From positions 311,153,738 to 311,217,737 of the forward strand of contig NC_133537.1 in the NCBI RefSeq assembly GCF_048544455.1: a stretch of DNA of 64,000 nucleotides. Reading direction: 5' to 3'. This document shows, piece after piece, positions 22,334 through 33,935 of this stretch. The position numbers were made by a program, and so were the translations under genes. The notes beneath the pieces were generated by a model that ran no database searches, was not told where the DNA came from, and saw only the letters and a list, made by a program, of their open reading frames with translations. The stretch comes from Silene latifolia. Taxonomy: Eukaryota; Streptophyta; Magnoliopsida; Caryophyllales; Caryophyllaceae. Position 1 is the stretch's first letter. Each line of letters starts with the position of its first letter.

Positions 22334-23848
22334 ATGAATACTTTGGAGACTCGCTTGAAGGAATGGACCAACGAATTTTCGAACATGGAGAAATATGATA
22401 TGGGTGCCTATAATCTTGGGTCGTTGTTGAGTTTAAAACTCATCAAGGTTGTCAATTCGTTCTTGGATGCTTGTCTGGACTATTGGGACCCGAATTACCA
22501 TGTTTTTGCGTTTCCTGGAGGCGATATTTGCCCATTTCCTGAAGAAATTGCCGCTATTGGTGGGTGGGACCCTGAACACTTGCCTGCCATTCCTTCCACT
22601 TCGCAGGGGTACAAGAGCAAATTTAGGGACTTGCTTGGGTTGACTAGACTTGAGGTGGACCGTCTAGTGACTTCGAAAGGAGTGCGAATGTTGGATTTCA
22701 TAGATCGATTCATCAACAGGGCCGACCCCACCGTTTCTCATGTTGCTAGGCGAAGGGCATTTGGTTTTTGCTTGTTGCATGTGTATGTCTTCCAAGGACA
22801 TGTTGATGAAGACTTGAGAGGTGATCCCCGTCTTCTGGGCCTTGTTGAGCAAATGGAGCTACGCAGGAGCCCAACTTGTTTATGCTTAGGAGAGATCCTG
22901 TTGGGCTTGGATAATAGGAAAGCCAATCGTGACCTACCGTATTTGGGAAGTCCCGTCATTCTGCAGGTAAAAGACATTTCTTTCCTTTTTTTTCTTTTTT
23001 TTTTCGTCTTTTTTTGTTCGTTTTTCTTTTTTTTTTTCTTTTTTTTTTTATGTTTAATACCCGCTTTTGGTAGGTTTGGCTTATGGAACGGCTCCGATTG
23101 ATCGAGCCCCCAGTTCATGTTCCTTCCTATCATGCTTGTTCCATTGCAATGAGGACTAGGCTTTACATGGTGGATTTCACCCGAATCTGCAATTATTGGG
23201 AGAACAAACTGAAGAGCGATGATGGTTCCTTGATTGTGGATTGTTCCGTGGTGGCACCTCAAATCTGTCACTGGAGTGTCTTCTTTGGATCCTACTCGGT
23301 CCGTGCGCATTCCTGGTTTGGAGTTTATGGTGTACATCTTCCCGGAGAGGCTGATGAGATAGGTGGAACTGAAACAGACAATCCCTAAGCTTGATACTGT
23401 CCTGCAGACTGCTGTGGCGCTTACTACAGAAAGCCGAAGAGAGTGGGCCATTAAATGGGCTCAAAGAAATGTATGGTTCTTGAACTCTTCTGCAAATGCC
23501 TTGTGGGTGTCGGATTCTTATCTGCGATGGAGGAAAGCTACTACTCAGGAAGAGCGCGAGAGATTGAGGAAGCGCGAGCCCGTTGACTACAAGGTGCGTG
23601 AGGTAGAGAAAGAAAAAGAGAAGCATTTGACTAAGGGAGAGGAAGAAGCCGGGTTTCGAGTCGTTCATCCTTCGAAAAAATCGAGGACCTCTCCTGTCGC
23701 AGAGATGGTGGTTGGCAAGAATGGAAAGTCTAGGCCTCGAGAAAGACCTTTGGTGATTAGGTCCGAAGTGGCGCAAGAGCGTCCGGCTCGAGGTCGTGAC
23801 AAGAAATATGACAAGAATGACAAGGGCAAAGGGAAGATGGAGGAATAG
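22334..23848 (+). pseudogene. Antisense plant-mobile-domain gene 2 of Tat1, two exons
   Basis: Exon 1 (22334-22966) encodes 211 residues beginning MNTLETRLKEWTNEFSNMEK, with FPGGDICPFPEEIAAIGGWD near residues 61-80, a PMD-type block. The intron (22967-23073) is GT-AG and very T-rich. Exon 2 starts VWLMERLRLIEPPVHVP. Near 23345-23362 the frame breaks: one frame ends with a stop at 23386-23388. The downstream frame (VELKQTIPKLDTVLQ) is preceded by TAG at 23360-23362, where Gln is likely. It continues to a Lys/Arg/Glu-rich tail and the TAG at 23846-23848. The tail looks nucleic-acid binding or nuclear-targeting (KKSRTSP, GKGKMEE). It is a distinct PMD subtype from gene 1, not a simple duplicate. 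The copy is inactive; the family call is fairly firm. Confidence 0.75.
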
Positions 23849-24393
23849 CCCGAGTCTTTATTTATTATTTGTTATTATTATTATTATTTATTGTTGTAAT
23901 AAAAAGGTGGGGTTTTTAGAATCCTAGCCTATTCTATTTTTATTATGTAGCGTACTATTATTATTAGAAAATGAAATGAAAAAGGTTAAATGGTTATGAA
24001 ATCGTTGTGATTTTCTATTTATTATTCTTGTCGAATTCCAAATGCAATGCAAATGTCCTTCTATTTACATTTTAAATATAATGGGTTGTATCCTGTGAAG
24101 GATTGCCTATGTATTCACTTAAAAAATGAAATCAAACCCTTACGCGTAGTTCGAGTAAATGTAAAAGAATAATTGTTCTAAGCAAGAGCTTGTAATGAAC
24201 TTAGAAAATAAGCATGAGCTTTTTGCTTACTCTGAAGGTGCAAGTTTAGTTTATTTGATGATATGAGGATGACGAAATTGTCAAAATGCAAGAGCACAGT
24301 GACATTAGCTTGTTTCAGCTTGGCCAGGGGCCGTTTATTTAGTGTCACAAGAGCGACACGTGGGGTTACGCGAGGCGCGTTTTTGTTCCTATT
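23849..24393. other. Convergent spacer between PMD gene 2 and Tat1 pol
   Basis: AT-rich, with (TTA)n-like sequence at 23858-23885. The phrase GCCTATGTATTCACTTAAAA...ATCAAACCCTTACGCGTAGTTCG (24105-24150) has counterparts in Tat2 at 57080-57125 and 58675-58715. This makes it a conserved feature downstream of pol in this lineage. Confidence 0.55.
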
Positions 24394-27300
24394 CTAGGCA
24401 TAGTACCGCTTTAGTTGGTTAAGGTTTGTTGGGTTTGAAAACTCATTCCCGTCTAGGTCTGTGATTCTAACCGCACCCCCTGGAAGTATGGATTTGACTA
24501 GAAATGGTCCGGCCCAATTAGGTTTGAATTTTCCCCGTGGGTCGACAGGTAGAAGAGCTATAACTGATTTAAGTACTAAGTCTCCTTCCTTGATGTTTCT
24601 TGGCCTAACCCTTTTGTTGAAAGCCCGTTTGATACGTGCTTGATATGTTTGGACATTATGCAAGGCGCGTAGCCTACGTTCATCCAGGAGGATGAGCTCT
24701 TCATATCTATCCCTCTTCCAATCGGCTTCTGGGATTTGACTTTCGAGTAGGATACGCAAGGATGGTATCTCTAGCTCGACTGGTTGTACGGCTTCCATGC
24801 CGTAAGTCAGATAAAAAGGAGTAGCCCCAGTGGGCGTCCTGACAGATGTACGATACCCCCATAAAGCAAAGGGTATTTTTCTTGGCCAATCTTGATAGTT
24901 GTCAATCATTTTCTTCAGAATCGTGACAACATTCTTGTTTGCCGCCTCTACCGCGCCGTTAGTCTGTGGTATGTAAGGCGAATAGTGGTGATGCCGAATT
25001 TTATACTTGGCTAGCAATTGCTCGGTCTCATCTTGGAAATGTGATCCATTATTACTAATGATCTCATGTGGGCAACCGTATCGACAGATGATGTTGTTTT
25101 GTATGAACTTTGCTACATTTTTAGCCGTGAGACTGGTGTAGGAAGCTGCTTCTACCCATTTGGTGAAATACTCGATTGCCACTAAGATGAAACAGTGACC
25201 TCTGTTTAGTGGGGTTATCTTCCGATTATGTCAATTCCCAATGAGAAAATGGCCAAGTAGATGTCATTGTATAGAGCAATGAAGGAGGGACATGTTGTAC
25301 ATTCCCGAAGATTTGGCAATTGTGGCAATGTCTTACGTATTTGATGCAATCGGATTCCATTGTTGTCCAATAATACCCCAAACGTGTGATTTTCTTTGCC
25401 ATCATGGGCCCACTCATGTGAGAACCGCATTCTCCATCGTGGACTTCTTCCATCACCTTTCGCGCCTTTGAATGATCAAGGCAACGTAGGATTACACCAA
25501 GAGGTGTTCTTTTGTATAACTCTCCTTGCATGAGAATATATTGGGAAGCTAGCAGGCGTATAGCACGTTGTCCCCTTTTGTCCATATCGGGTGGATAGGT
25601 ACCATTGAGCTTAAAATTCAGGATTGCTTGGAACCAGGGTTCCTGCGCGACTTCCTCTTCGTCGCTGATTTGGTGGACATAAGCCGGCTCTGACCGTCGT
25701 TCGATGCACAAAGGCATTTCCACCATGTGATCCGGCATATTAATCAAAGACGCAAGTTTCGCAAGAGCATCTGCGAATTGATTTTCTTCCCGAGGTAGGT
25801 GTAGTTACGTCGCATGATCAAAGAATTGGGCAACTTGGTCTATTCTGGCTTGATAAGGTGCTAGGCTTTTGCTTCAAATTTTCCAAGATCCCGTAAATTG
25901 GTTGATGATCAAGGATGAATCTCCATGTACTCGGAGGTTCTTAATGCCTAAGCTCACTGCCGCTTGTAGTCCAATGAGACAAGCTTCGTATTCTGCAGCA
26001 TTATTTGTCACCTCGAAGTCGAGTTTGACAGCAATTGGTGTATGCTCGCCTTCAGGAGAAATGAGCAACACTCCTACTCCAAATCCTCTCAAGTTTGATG
26101 CTCTATCAAAATAAAGGTCCCAGGAGTCTACGTCAGTTTGGAGTATATCCTCGTCTGGAAATGACCAAGTGTCTATCGTTTGTGCGTTATTGATGGGATT
26201 TTCTGCGAAGAATTCGGCAACGGCGCGACCTTTTATTACTTTCAGAGGCACGTATTTGAGGTCAAATTCTGAGAGCATCAAAGTCCATCTTGCTAGGCGT
26301 CCGTTGAGGACGGGCTTCTCGAAGAGGTATTTGACTGGATCCATTTTGGAGTATATTTTGACGGAGTAGCTAAGCATGTAATGGCGTAGCTTCTTCGTTT
26401 CCCACACAAGAGCGAGGCATGTCTTTTCGAGCTGTGAGTATTTGCACTCGTACTCCAAGAACTTCTTACTAAGGTAGTAGATAGCTCTTTCTTCACTTCC
26501 TACGGTTTGAGCTAGCATGGCACCCATGGCTGTTTCGGTTACCGTGAGATATAAACCAAGAGGTTGATCTCGTTGTGGTGGCATGAGCACTGGTGGTTTA
26601 GCCAATATCTCTTTGATTCGATCAAATTCCTTCTGACAATCATCATCCCACATGGTGTGATCCATTTTCTTGAGTTTCTTGAAGATAGGCTCACAAATCA
26701 TGGTGAGTTTCGATATGAATCGACTTATATATTGCACTTTTCCCAGGAATCCTCTGACTTCTTTTTCTGTTTGAGGTTGTGGTATTTCGATCAGAGCTTT
26801 GATCTTGGAAGGGTCTATGCCTTGTTGGCTAACGACGTATCCCAGGAGTTTGCCAGATGTTACTCCGAATGTGCATTTCTGAGGATTGAGCCTCATGTTG
26901 TACTTTCGTAGCCTTGTGAAAAATTTGCGAAGGTTCGCAATGTGCCCTTCTCTATCTTTGGATTTGACAATCATGTCGTCTACGTATACCTCAACTTCTT
27001 TGTGCATCATGTCATGTAAGAGTGTAGTTGTGGTGCGTTGATATGTAGCTCCGGCGTTTGATCAATCCGAATGGCATGACCGTATAGCAATAGGTTCCCC
27101 ATTGAGTGACAAAGGCGGTCTTATGCATGTCTTCTATGGCCATATTAATTTGATTATAACCTGCATATCCATCCATGAAGGATAGTAACGCGTGGTCTGC
27201 GGTGTTATCCACCAATATGTCAATGTGCGGTAGAGGGAAGTCATCTTTAGGACTTGCTTTGTTTAAGTCCCTGAAATCAACACAAACACGGATTCTTCCA

Positions 27301-27600
27301 TCCTGTTTGGGTACGGGTACTATGTTGGCTACCCAGTCAGAATACTCGGAAACTTTGATGAACCCGGCTTTAAATTGCTTGTCAACTTCTTCCTTAATCT
27401 TGAGAGCCCATTCTGTTCTCATTCGTCGAAGCTTCTGTTTTACAGGTTTGAAACCTAGCTTAATCGGGATTCTATGTTCGGCGATATCCCTGTCGATCCC
27501 TGGCATGTCTTTGTAGGACCAAGCGAAAACGTCTTTGAATTCGTTTAGGAGGTCTATGAAATTGGCCCTTTCGGTAGAGCTCAAGGTGGTCCCTATCCTA
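24394..27600 (-). pseudogene. Tat1 pol: reverse transcriptase, two RNase H domains, integrase
   Basis: RT starts near 27550 (HRIPIKLGFKPVKQKLRRMR; VCVDFRDLNKASPKDDFPLP). It frameshifts near 27060 after MPFGL and resumes with the active site EVYVDDMIVKSKDREG (26986-26975 for YVDD). The first RNase H contains YYLSKKFLEYECKYSQLEK. The second, lineage-specific RNase H has DLYFDRASNLRGFGVGVLL and NNAAEYEACLIGLQAAVSLG, then two stops at 25871-25873 and about 25805. Integrase has the HHCC region (HCHNCQIFGNV), a frameshift near 25225, and IISNNGSHFQ where the family has SDNG. The catalytic Asp codon is AAT (Asn, 25053-25051). The final Glu is kept in NGAVEAANKN. The frame ends at 24394. The protein would copy and integrate the element; this copy cannot. 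Confidence 0.92.
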
Positions 27601-28535
27601 AGTTCTTGAGGTTCTAGTTCGGTTCCTACATTGATGGTTTCGGTGTCTTCTATTACTGGTCCCCCTTCCCCTTCCTGTAGTATTTCTTTGGCTACGTAGG
27701 GAGGTATTTCGATCGAGTCTGGGTCTTGGTCATCCTCAGTATCATCGTAAACAGAATTGCACTCAAGATAACACGAAGATTAAGCAGAACCTGATTTATT
27801 CATATTAAAGTTTGAGTAAAGTTGAAACAAAGAAGCCAACTGATCCATGGTCAGTGGCGGCAAAGGGACAGTGGTTGGGACATTTCCCGAACTACTGTGA
27901 CTACTTGAGGCTAAGCTAGGAGAAACAAAGGGAGTGGGGGTGACGACGGGAGGAGACTCTCTAATGACTTCTCTAGACTCCGACTCTGACTCCGACTCCG
28001 ACTCGAACTCATCGTCTTCTGGTTCTCCTTTGAACATCTCTCCTTCTCCAGTGGTAAGCTTGAAGAGTCTTCCTTGATTGTTGGTCCATTTGATTGATTT
28101 TCTCCATCCTTTCTGCTGACTTGCATTGGTTTCTGTGATTAACGTGGTGGGGTTGAAACGATCTTCTTGAAGTATCATGGTAAAGATCTCGTCCTGCGCG
28201 GCCCCAACAAATCGATCTTCTCCAAACAATAGGCTAACAGCTTGTTCGTCTAAGCAAGGTGCTTGACGAGTTTTGACGGTAGGAACCGTTTTTGGCGGGA
28301 TGAAGTAACAATCGTGAAAGATCTCGATTCCGGCTAGCTTCCTCTCGAGATAATGCCAAGGCTCGGGAAATCCGTGAAAGAGTTCTAGGCTTCCCTCCTT
28401 AACAAAGTACCCATTTAGGGTAGGGAGATAGGCTCGCATTTGGACTCCTACATGCTTACGGTTTTGGACTTGAGCGAGCATTTCGAGAACCTATTCTTTG
28501 GTGGGTTTGTACCCTAGTCCAAGTGGTATCCTTTT
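27601..28535 (-). pseudogene. Tat1 linker between protease and RT, Ser/Glu repeat region
   Basis: A 233-codon frame (28481-27780) encodes QNRKHVGVQMRAYLPTLNGY and FHGFPEPWHYLERKLAGIEI. It continues with an acidic Ser-Glu run (FESESESESESRE) and a Pro/Ser-rich tail. Upstream it is separated from the protease frame by a stop at 28536-28538, and downstream from RT by a stop at 27780-27782. In Ogre-type elements an intron or linker occupies this place; which applies here is not clear. The sequence QQKGWRKSIKW inside it resembles SGWRQTIKG at the end of Tat2 gag. Confidence 0.65.
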
Positions 28536-30064
28536 TTAGTTGCCTTCCTTGTATGGTGCGGTGTTTCTTCGGGTAGGGTTCAAAGGCATTCCAGGGAAGT
28601 ATCCCTGGGTTTTGAGCATGTGGTTGACCACCAAGTTGGAGTAGGGATCATAGTATAAGGGTGCCAACTCGCTTTCTATGACACTTATGCTTTGGAAGCC
28701 CCCAAGTTCGTATACGGGATCTGCAAGGACTTGATTGTTTGACTGCTTTTCGATTATTGCCTTGATGGGTGACGAAGTGATCGTCACTCCTTTGCCATTT
28801 AGTGGGATCTTGATCTTTTGATGGAGGATGGATGTTACTGCTTTGGAAGCGTGAATCCAAGGTCTTCCTAGAAGTATGTTGAAGGAAGCTTCGATGTCCA
28901 CTATTTGGAAGTTAACCTTTCGTTCAATTGGCCCTGTGGCTATGGTTAGGTTAACAAGTCCTACCACTTTTCGTCGTGTACCATCATATGCACGCACACC
29001 TTGATTGGTAGGGGTCCAATCCGACTCTTTCATGCCTAATTTGTATGCCGTTTTGAGGGGTATGACGTTGACCGCGGAGCCATCATCTACCAAGGTCATT
29101 GGCACGTTCTTCTTTAGACAAATCACAGTGATGTAAAGAGCTAAATTGTGACTAGCGCAAAAAGGTGGCAAATCTTCGTCTGAGAAAGTAATAGGATTAC
29201 TTAGCTTTGGTGACTCTTGGAAGACCAAGTTGACTACATCTTCGGGTGTTGAGTTATGTGCTACATTTAGTTTGGCGAAAGCTTGCAGTAAAGCTTGGCG
29301 ATGTGGGAATGAGCTCGCTATTAATTGCCAGACTGAAAGATCAGCCTTTGTCTTCTGTAATTGATTGAGCAAATGATCAGTGGAGTCCTCTTCGTTATCA
29401 TTTGGTGTGACAACGTTGGTTGGTCCATTTTGAATAGTGCTTTGATATGGACGACCCGAACGAGTTAGGTGGTCCAAATCTTGGTCTTCACCGTTTTGGA
29501 CTATCTCCTTGACTAGGGAGTTCTCAATGAGGTACTCGTCTTCATCGTCGTCGGCCCAAATCCTATTGATTGTAGCTAGTTTCCTCATTCTCCTGATTTC
29601 ATCCTCTAGTCGTATGATTTGGTCGACTAGTTTATCTACCACGGCGACTATTTCTTGCATAGCAGCGTTTTGAGAGAAGATCAGTGACATATGCTCTTTG
29701 GGTGTTGCGTTGGGATTGCGCAAAGTTATCACCTTATTTCCTAATTCCCAAACTTGTCTATCCACACTTCTTGCCCATGTGATGAAATCGGAAATGGTAG
29801 GAGAGATAGTAGAATAAAACCCTTCATTCTCGATTGCATGGATTTCATCTTCGATTGGAGAAATGAGGTGTGAGCAATCTAAGGTAGATTCGTCACTTGT
29901 AATCACTAGAACTCCAAGAGGATTCTGAGTGTTGTTGGGTTTACCTCCCGGCGGTATTGGCAATCGACCATCTTCAATCATGTCTTGAAGCACATTTTTC
30001 AATTTGTAGCATTTTTCTGTGTCGTGCCCCTTGCCCCTATGGTATTCACGAGACGAGTTCTCGT
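28536..30064 (-). pseudogene. Tat1 gag C-terminus and aspartic protease
   Basis: The frame begins with a zinc-knuckle-like HRGKGHDTEKCYKLKNVLQD near 30050-29990. Where Tat2 has Cys in YCAFH, this copy has Arg (REYH), so the knuckle is damaged. The protease lies around 29100-28800: MTLVDDGSAVNVIPLKTAYK carries the D-D-G-S form of the active site, and FNILLGRPWIH is the second conserved block. The frame ends at 28536. The methionine at 30002 is internal to the polyprotein. The protease would cleave Gag-Pol; here it is separated from gag by a frameshift near 30065. Confidence 0.82.
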
Positions 30065-31129
30065 CCCGAATTTGGATTTCCTTTCGGGTTCGGGAGTAGG
30101 TCCAATGGGTTGGAGTTTGCCTTGCTTCATTAACCTTTTTAGAGCGTTGGAGTAAGTGTCCCCAAGATTTGTGAATTTCCTTGGTGGAGTAGTTTTCTTG
30201 GATGGCTCGAGAAGGTTAACTTCATCTGTCTTGCTAGTGGAGCCGTATGAATGACTTGTTGAGCCTTGATATCCTTGACCTACCGTTTTGGACAAGAGTC
30301 CTTTACGGATGTCATCTTCAATCCTTGTCCCTAGTACGGTTAAGTCTTTGAAAGTTTTGATATTTTGGTATCTCAAATGATTAGCATAGATGGGTTTGAG
30401 ATTGTCCACAAACTTCTCCACAAGGGTAGCCTCATCCGGGCGTTCAACTAGTTGGGTACTAGTATTCCTCCACCTACTTAGGAAGTCGGTGAATCCTTCT
30501 TTGTCATTTTGGGTAAGAACCTCTAGAGTGCGCATGTTAACTTGGATCTCGGCATTATCCGCATAATGTTTAGAAAACTCGATTGCGGCATCTTCCCAAG
30601 TAGCGACTTTCTTGTGTTCTAAGGAGTAGAATCATTGCTTCGGGATGGTGTCACGAGATGAAGGAAAGATCCTTAAGAACATCTCGGGTTTGATGCCTTT
30701 GATAGACATGTAATCCTTGAAGGCACGGATGTGGTTCAAAGGGTTCTCGTGTCCCTTGAATTTAGGGATGTCCGTCATATTGAAGTTGGTTGGTAATTTG
30801 GCATTGACGACTTCATACTTACGATTGTTCTCCCTATAAATGTCATCCCCTTTAAGGTACATCAATTGCTCCTCTAAGTATTGGAGTCTTTTCTCAGCTA
30901 CAGTCGTCCCCATGAGAGGATTTTCATCCCTGGATTCATCTGCGGAGTCACCTATTACTTCACTTTCATGGGGAGGCAACCTTCCCTCTACGGCATAGAT
31001 CCGTCCCTCGATGGTCTCAAGGCGATCATGGACTTGGTCTTGGGTATCTTAGATACGGGCTAACGCGGCTAGGATTCGATCATTACCATCTTGAAGTTGG
31101 TGGAGGTTTGTTTCGCTGGATCCAGGCAT
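29999..31129 (-). pseudogene. Tat1 gag
   Basis: The likely start is MPGSSETNLHQLQDGNDRIL at 31129. Stops lie at 31049-31051 and 30632-30634. The second falls exactly where Tat2 gag has the Trp of AWFYNLD. The capsid-like core FSKHYADNAEIQVNMRTLEV and FTDFLSRWRNTSTQLVERPD closely parallels Tat2. Gag packages the element RNA. The last frame ends at 29999 after a frameshift near 30065. Both stops are single transitions from sense codons. Confidence 0.88.
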
Positions 31130-31911
31130 CTTGAAAACTGGATAAGAGATCGATGACGAATCAAAACACGATCGACTTATTCTAACACACTTGCTAAAAG
31201 AAGAAATGTTTGGACTCGTGAAGTGGGTGTGGGCCACTTGTGTTGAGTGAGCTTTGAAGAAAGGACAAGGTTTTGAAAATGTGATCCTAGTCAACCATAG
31301 TGTAGTTGTAGGAGTGGACTCGAAGTGAGGTTTTGAAATGGGCTTGTGGCCCGAATTTTGACTCGACAAATGGACAGAGTTTTGACTGGGTTTTGCGCTA
31401 ATCAATGGCCTATATTATTTTTTTCGAAATTTTCATTAAAAGAAGGTTTTGATTTTTTCAAAAATCGTCATGGTTTTGTTTAGAAATGATGATCACGTAA
31501 GGTACAAACATTCATACAAGCATTATAACGGGATGCTGAGTGCATTTAAAAGGGTTTTGGTTTAAAGGGTGGGTTGCCATACCGAACCATTAAACCCGAA
31601 GTCTGTGGAGAGGCTCATACCAAACAAGAGTAAGGCCGATTCCTAGTCCATTTCCTCAAGTAGTGAAGGCCCTTGATACAAACAAGAGTAAGCATCATGG
31701 TATGGATGACGTCAATCGCTATCCATCCTTAGGCTTAAATAAGAATTAGGACTGTTTAGACGGGAGGATTGGTCGAATGGGTTGGGTTGGGCCTAGGAAG
31801 GCCGAATACAACGGTCTAGGAAGACCGAGTTATGAAAACCGACAATTGTCTTGTACAAATTATTCCCTAACCTTGTTCAAGTTTCACCCTTGCTACACGT
31901 AAGTGTATTTT
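31130..31911 (-). other. Tat1 untranslated leader
   Basis: Sequence between the primer site and gag. It has open stretches but no recognisable upstream protein. The absence of a large ORF here argues for a Retand-like rather than an Ogre-like arrangement. Confidence 0.55.
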
Positions 31912-31930
31912 CCCCAGAGGAGTCGCCAAA
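31912..31930 (-). other. Tat1 primer-binding site (tRNA-Arg type)
   Basis: The minus strand reads TTTGGCGACTCCTCTGGGG one base after the LTR. Tat/Ogre elements are known to use tRNA-Arg with this kind of site. Tat2 has TTTGGCGACTCCGCTGGGG in the same place. Confidence 0.82.
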
Positions 31931-32653
31931 CTGTGGACAGCGGGGGGCCCACGGGGGCGCTTAGGAGGAAGAGAACAAGCGTTTGCATTTTTGTTGGAGT
32001 CGCCACCAATTTTTATGGGAAATTGGAACCGTTCGAATACCTCGTGTCATGTCTAGACACAAAGTAAACACATGAACACTAAGCAATCGTTACCCTTAGC
32101 ATTCTATGTCTAGAATGACTCTCGTGGATGCCAATGAACACGGGTGCTCACGGAGATCTAGAGTAAGGGGTGAGGGTACGTATTAGGAAGCTCTTTTAAT
32201 CGAACACCTAATCCCGCCCGCCTCGATAGCGGCCTCTACTAATGATTAGGGACATCATTTATACTCGATATATCGTCGGCTATATGCATGCAATGCAACA
32301 TCCAAGTTTTAATCCTAGCATGTTAAAATTAACTAAGTCGGTAGACACGTAGTTTAACATACAATTTAATGTCGAAGTAGGATTTAATGCTCAATTACAT
32401 GTGAAAGCATACAAATGATACAAGAAATATGATAAATGCAATAAAAGAAAATTACAACAATGAAAATTACAATAATTACAACGGATTAGGCGGTTTATGT
32501 CGAAAATACCTTTAAAACGGATAATTTGAGAAAACGAATAAAAGAATAAATCAATGATCAAATCAGAAGGTGATAATACGAATAATAGTTAATTATACGT
32601 ACGCTAAATAACTAAGTCAAGGCAAAAACGGAGTTCAGGGACATAATTCAACT

Positions 32654-32715
32654 CGGAACAGGCGCAGCAGAGCTGCGTCTCTTGGAATAGGCGCAGCAGT
32701 TGCTGCGTCTGTTCC
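32654..32715. repeat. GAGGCGCAGC dyad module, 5' LTR copy 1
   Basis: GGAACAGGCGCAGCAGAGCT, GCGTCTCTTGGAATAGGCGC, AGCAGTTGCTGCGTCTGTTC: counterpart of 15768-15828. Confidence 0.78.
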
Positions 32716-33267
32716 TGACCTGAATTCTGGCTGTGAAGCCGGAATTGCGTGTTGTTAATACTCATTGGTAAATTTTATGATTGATTAAATTATTTACTCG
32801 GATGAAAATGATTAGTGGATTATTTACATGTGATTGATGGGTCATAAAGTAATAAAACACGGATGAGACGGAGTTAAACGAATTAATTACATGAAAGAAT
32901 GATTGATTAGTGACATGGGTGAATGAAATAAACTAAACATGATGAATTAACGACAAATCAGTGACGAATATGACAATAGACAGATGAGAATATATCAAAG
33001 AGTCGAATTACAGAAACTCAATATGAACAAATCGAATTTCTATAACCCGGGTTGATTTTAATGACGAAAACCCGCAAATATGAGATTACTTGGGATTTAA
33101 GTCGGATTTATGATGAATAAAACGTGTTAAAGATGATAATTAATATACATGTGAGGTTAGGATGCTATTGTATCAAAGAATTGACGAAAACAAACGAAAA
33201 CAAATCAAACAAACGAATTACAGAGGACGGAGGAAGAAGAAAAGAAGCAGGAACTGCGGCAGCCTCA

Positions 33268-33327
33268 CGAAGAGGCGCAACAGGTACTGCGCTCCTTCGA
33301 AGAGGCGCAGCAGTTGCTGCGTCTTTT
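33268..33327. repeat. GAGGCGCAGC dyad module, 5' LTR copy 2
   Basis: CGAAGAGGCGCAACAGGTAC, TGCGCTCCTTCGAAGAGGCG, CAGCAGTTGCTGCGTCTTTT: counterpart of 16381-16440. Confidence 0.75.
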
Positions 33328-33764
33328 CTCGACGTCTGTCTACTGGAAATCCGGAAAAAGAGGTTTTAAACAAGTCTTTAGAAATCGGTTTTAATTGGTA
33401 TTTTCGACATAAACCTTACATTAGTGATACAAAAAAGTAAATAAAATAATAAAAGAAGGATTTACACCCTCAGACTTACATGTTGACGAAACGAGAAGGA
33501 CTAAGATATCGATTAGTGATGATCGAGGCGAATGTAAAGAAAGTGCCCTCGTGAGAGGAAAACGATTAGATTAATTAAGTTGATTATGGTGGAGTTGGTC
33601 AAATTGGTCGGTCATGCAAACGAGGCTGGTACTCAGAAGGATCCGAGCTTACGTGGTCGAATGTTCAAGCACGTAGACGCCAAAAAGTAAGAACAAAGGT
33701 CTAGAATGCAAAGGGAGAAGAGAAGGGCGGACACTCGCGTGAGAAATATGAGGAGCGAAGGCTC

Positions 33765-33774
33765 CTATTTATAC
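33765..33774 (-). promoter_or_regulatory. Tat1 5' LTR TATA box
   Basis: GTATAAATAG on the minus strand, followed (minus sense) by the probable transcript start about 30 bp on. The dyad module at 33868-33935 lies about 95 bp upstream. Confidence 0.72.
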
Positions 33775-33867
33775 TAATCACGTGAAGGAATTAGGGTTTC
33801 GGAGACTCTTTGGAAGTGAATCTCGGAAAGATATGAAAAAGATACGAAAATTACGCAGAGAAGGACC

Positions 33868-33935
33868 TGGGAAGAGGCGCAGCAGTCACTGCGTCTCTTG
33901 GAAGAGGCGCAACACCTGCTGCGTCTGTTCCCAAG
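33868..33935. promoter_or_regulatory. GAGGCGCAGC dyad module, 5' LTR promoter-proximal copy
   Basis: GGGAAGAGGCGCAGCAGTCA, CTGCGTCTCTTGGAAGAGGC, GCAACACCTGCTGCGTCTGT. Two dyads; it would lie upstream of the active LTR TATA box. Confidence 0.78.

Noticed and set aside
22738..23776. Long minus-strand frames opposite the second PMD gene
   Set aside because: They mirror coding sequence and the T-rich intron (giving poly-Lys) and have no domain of their own.
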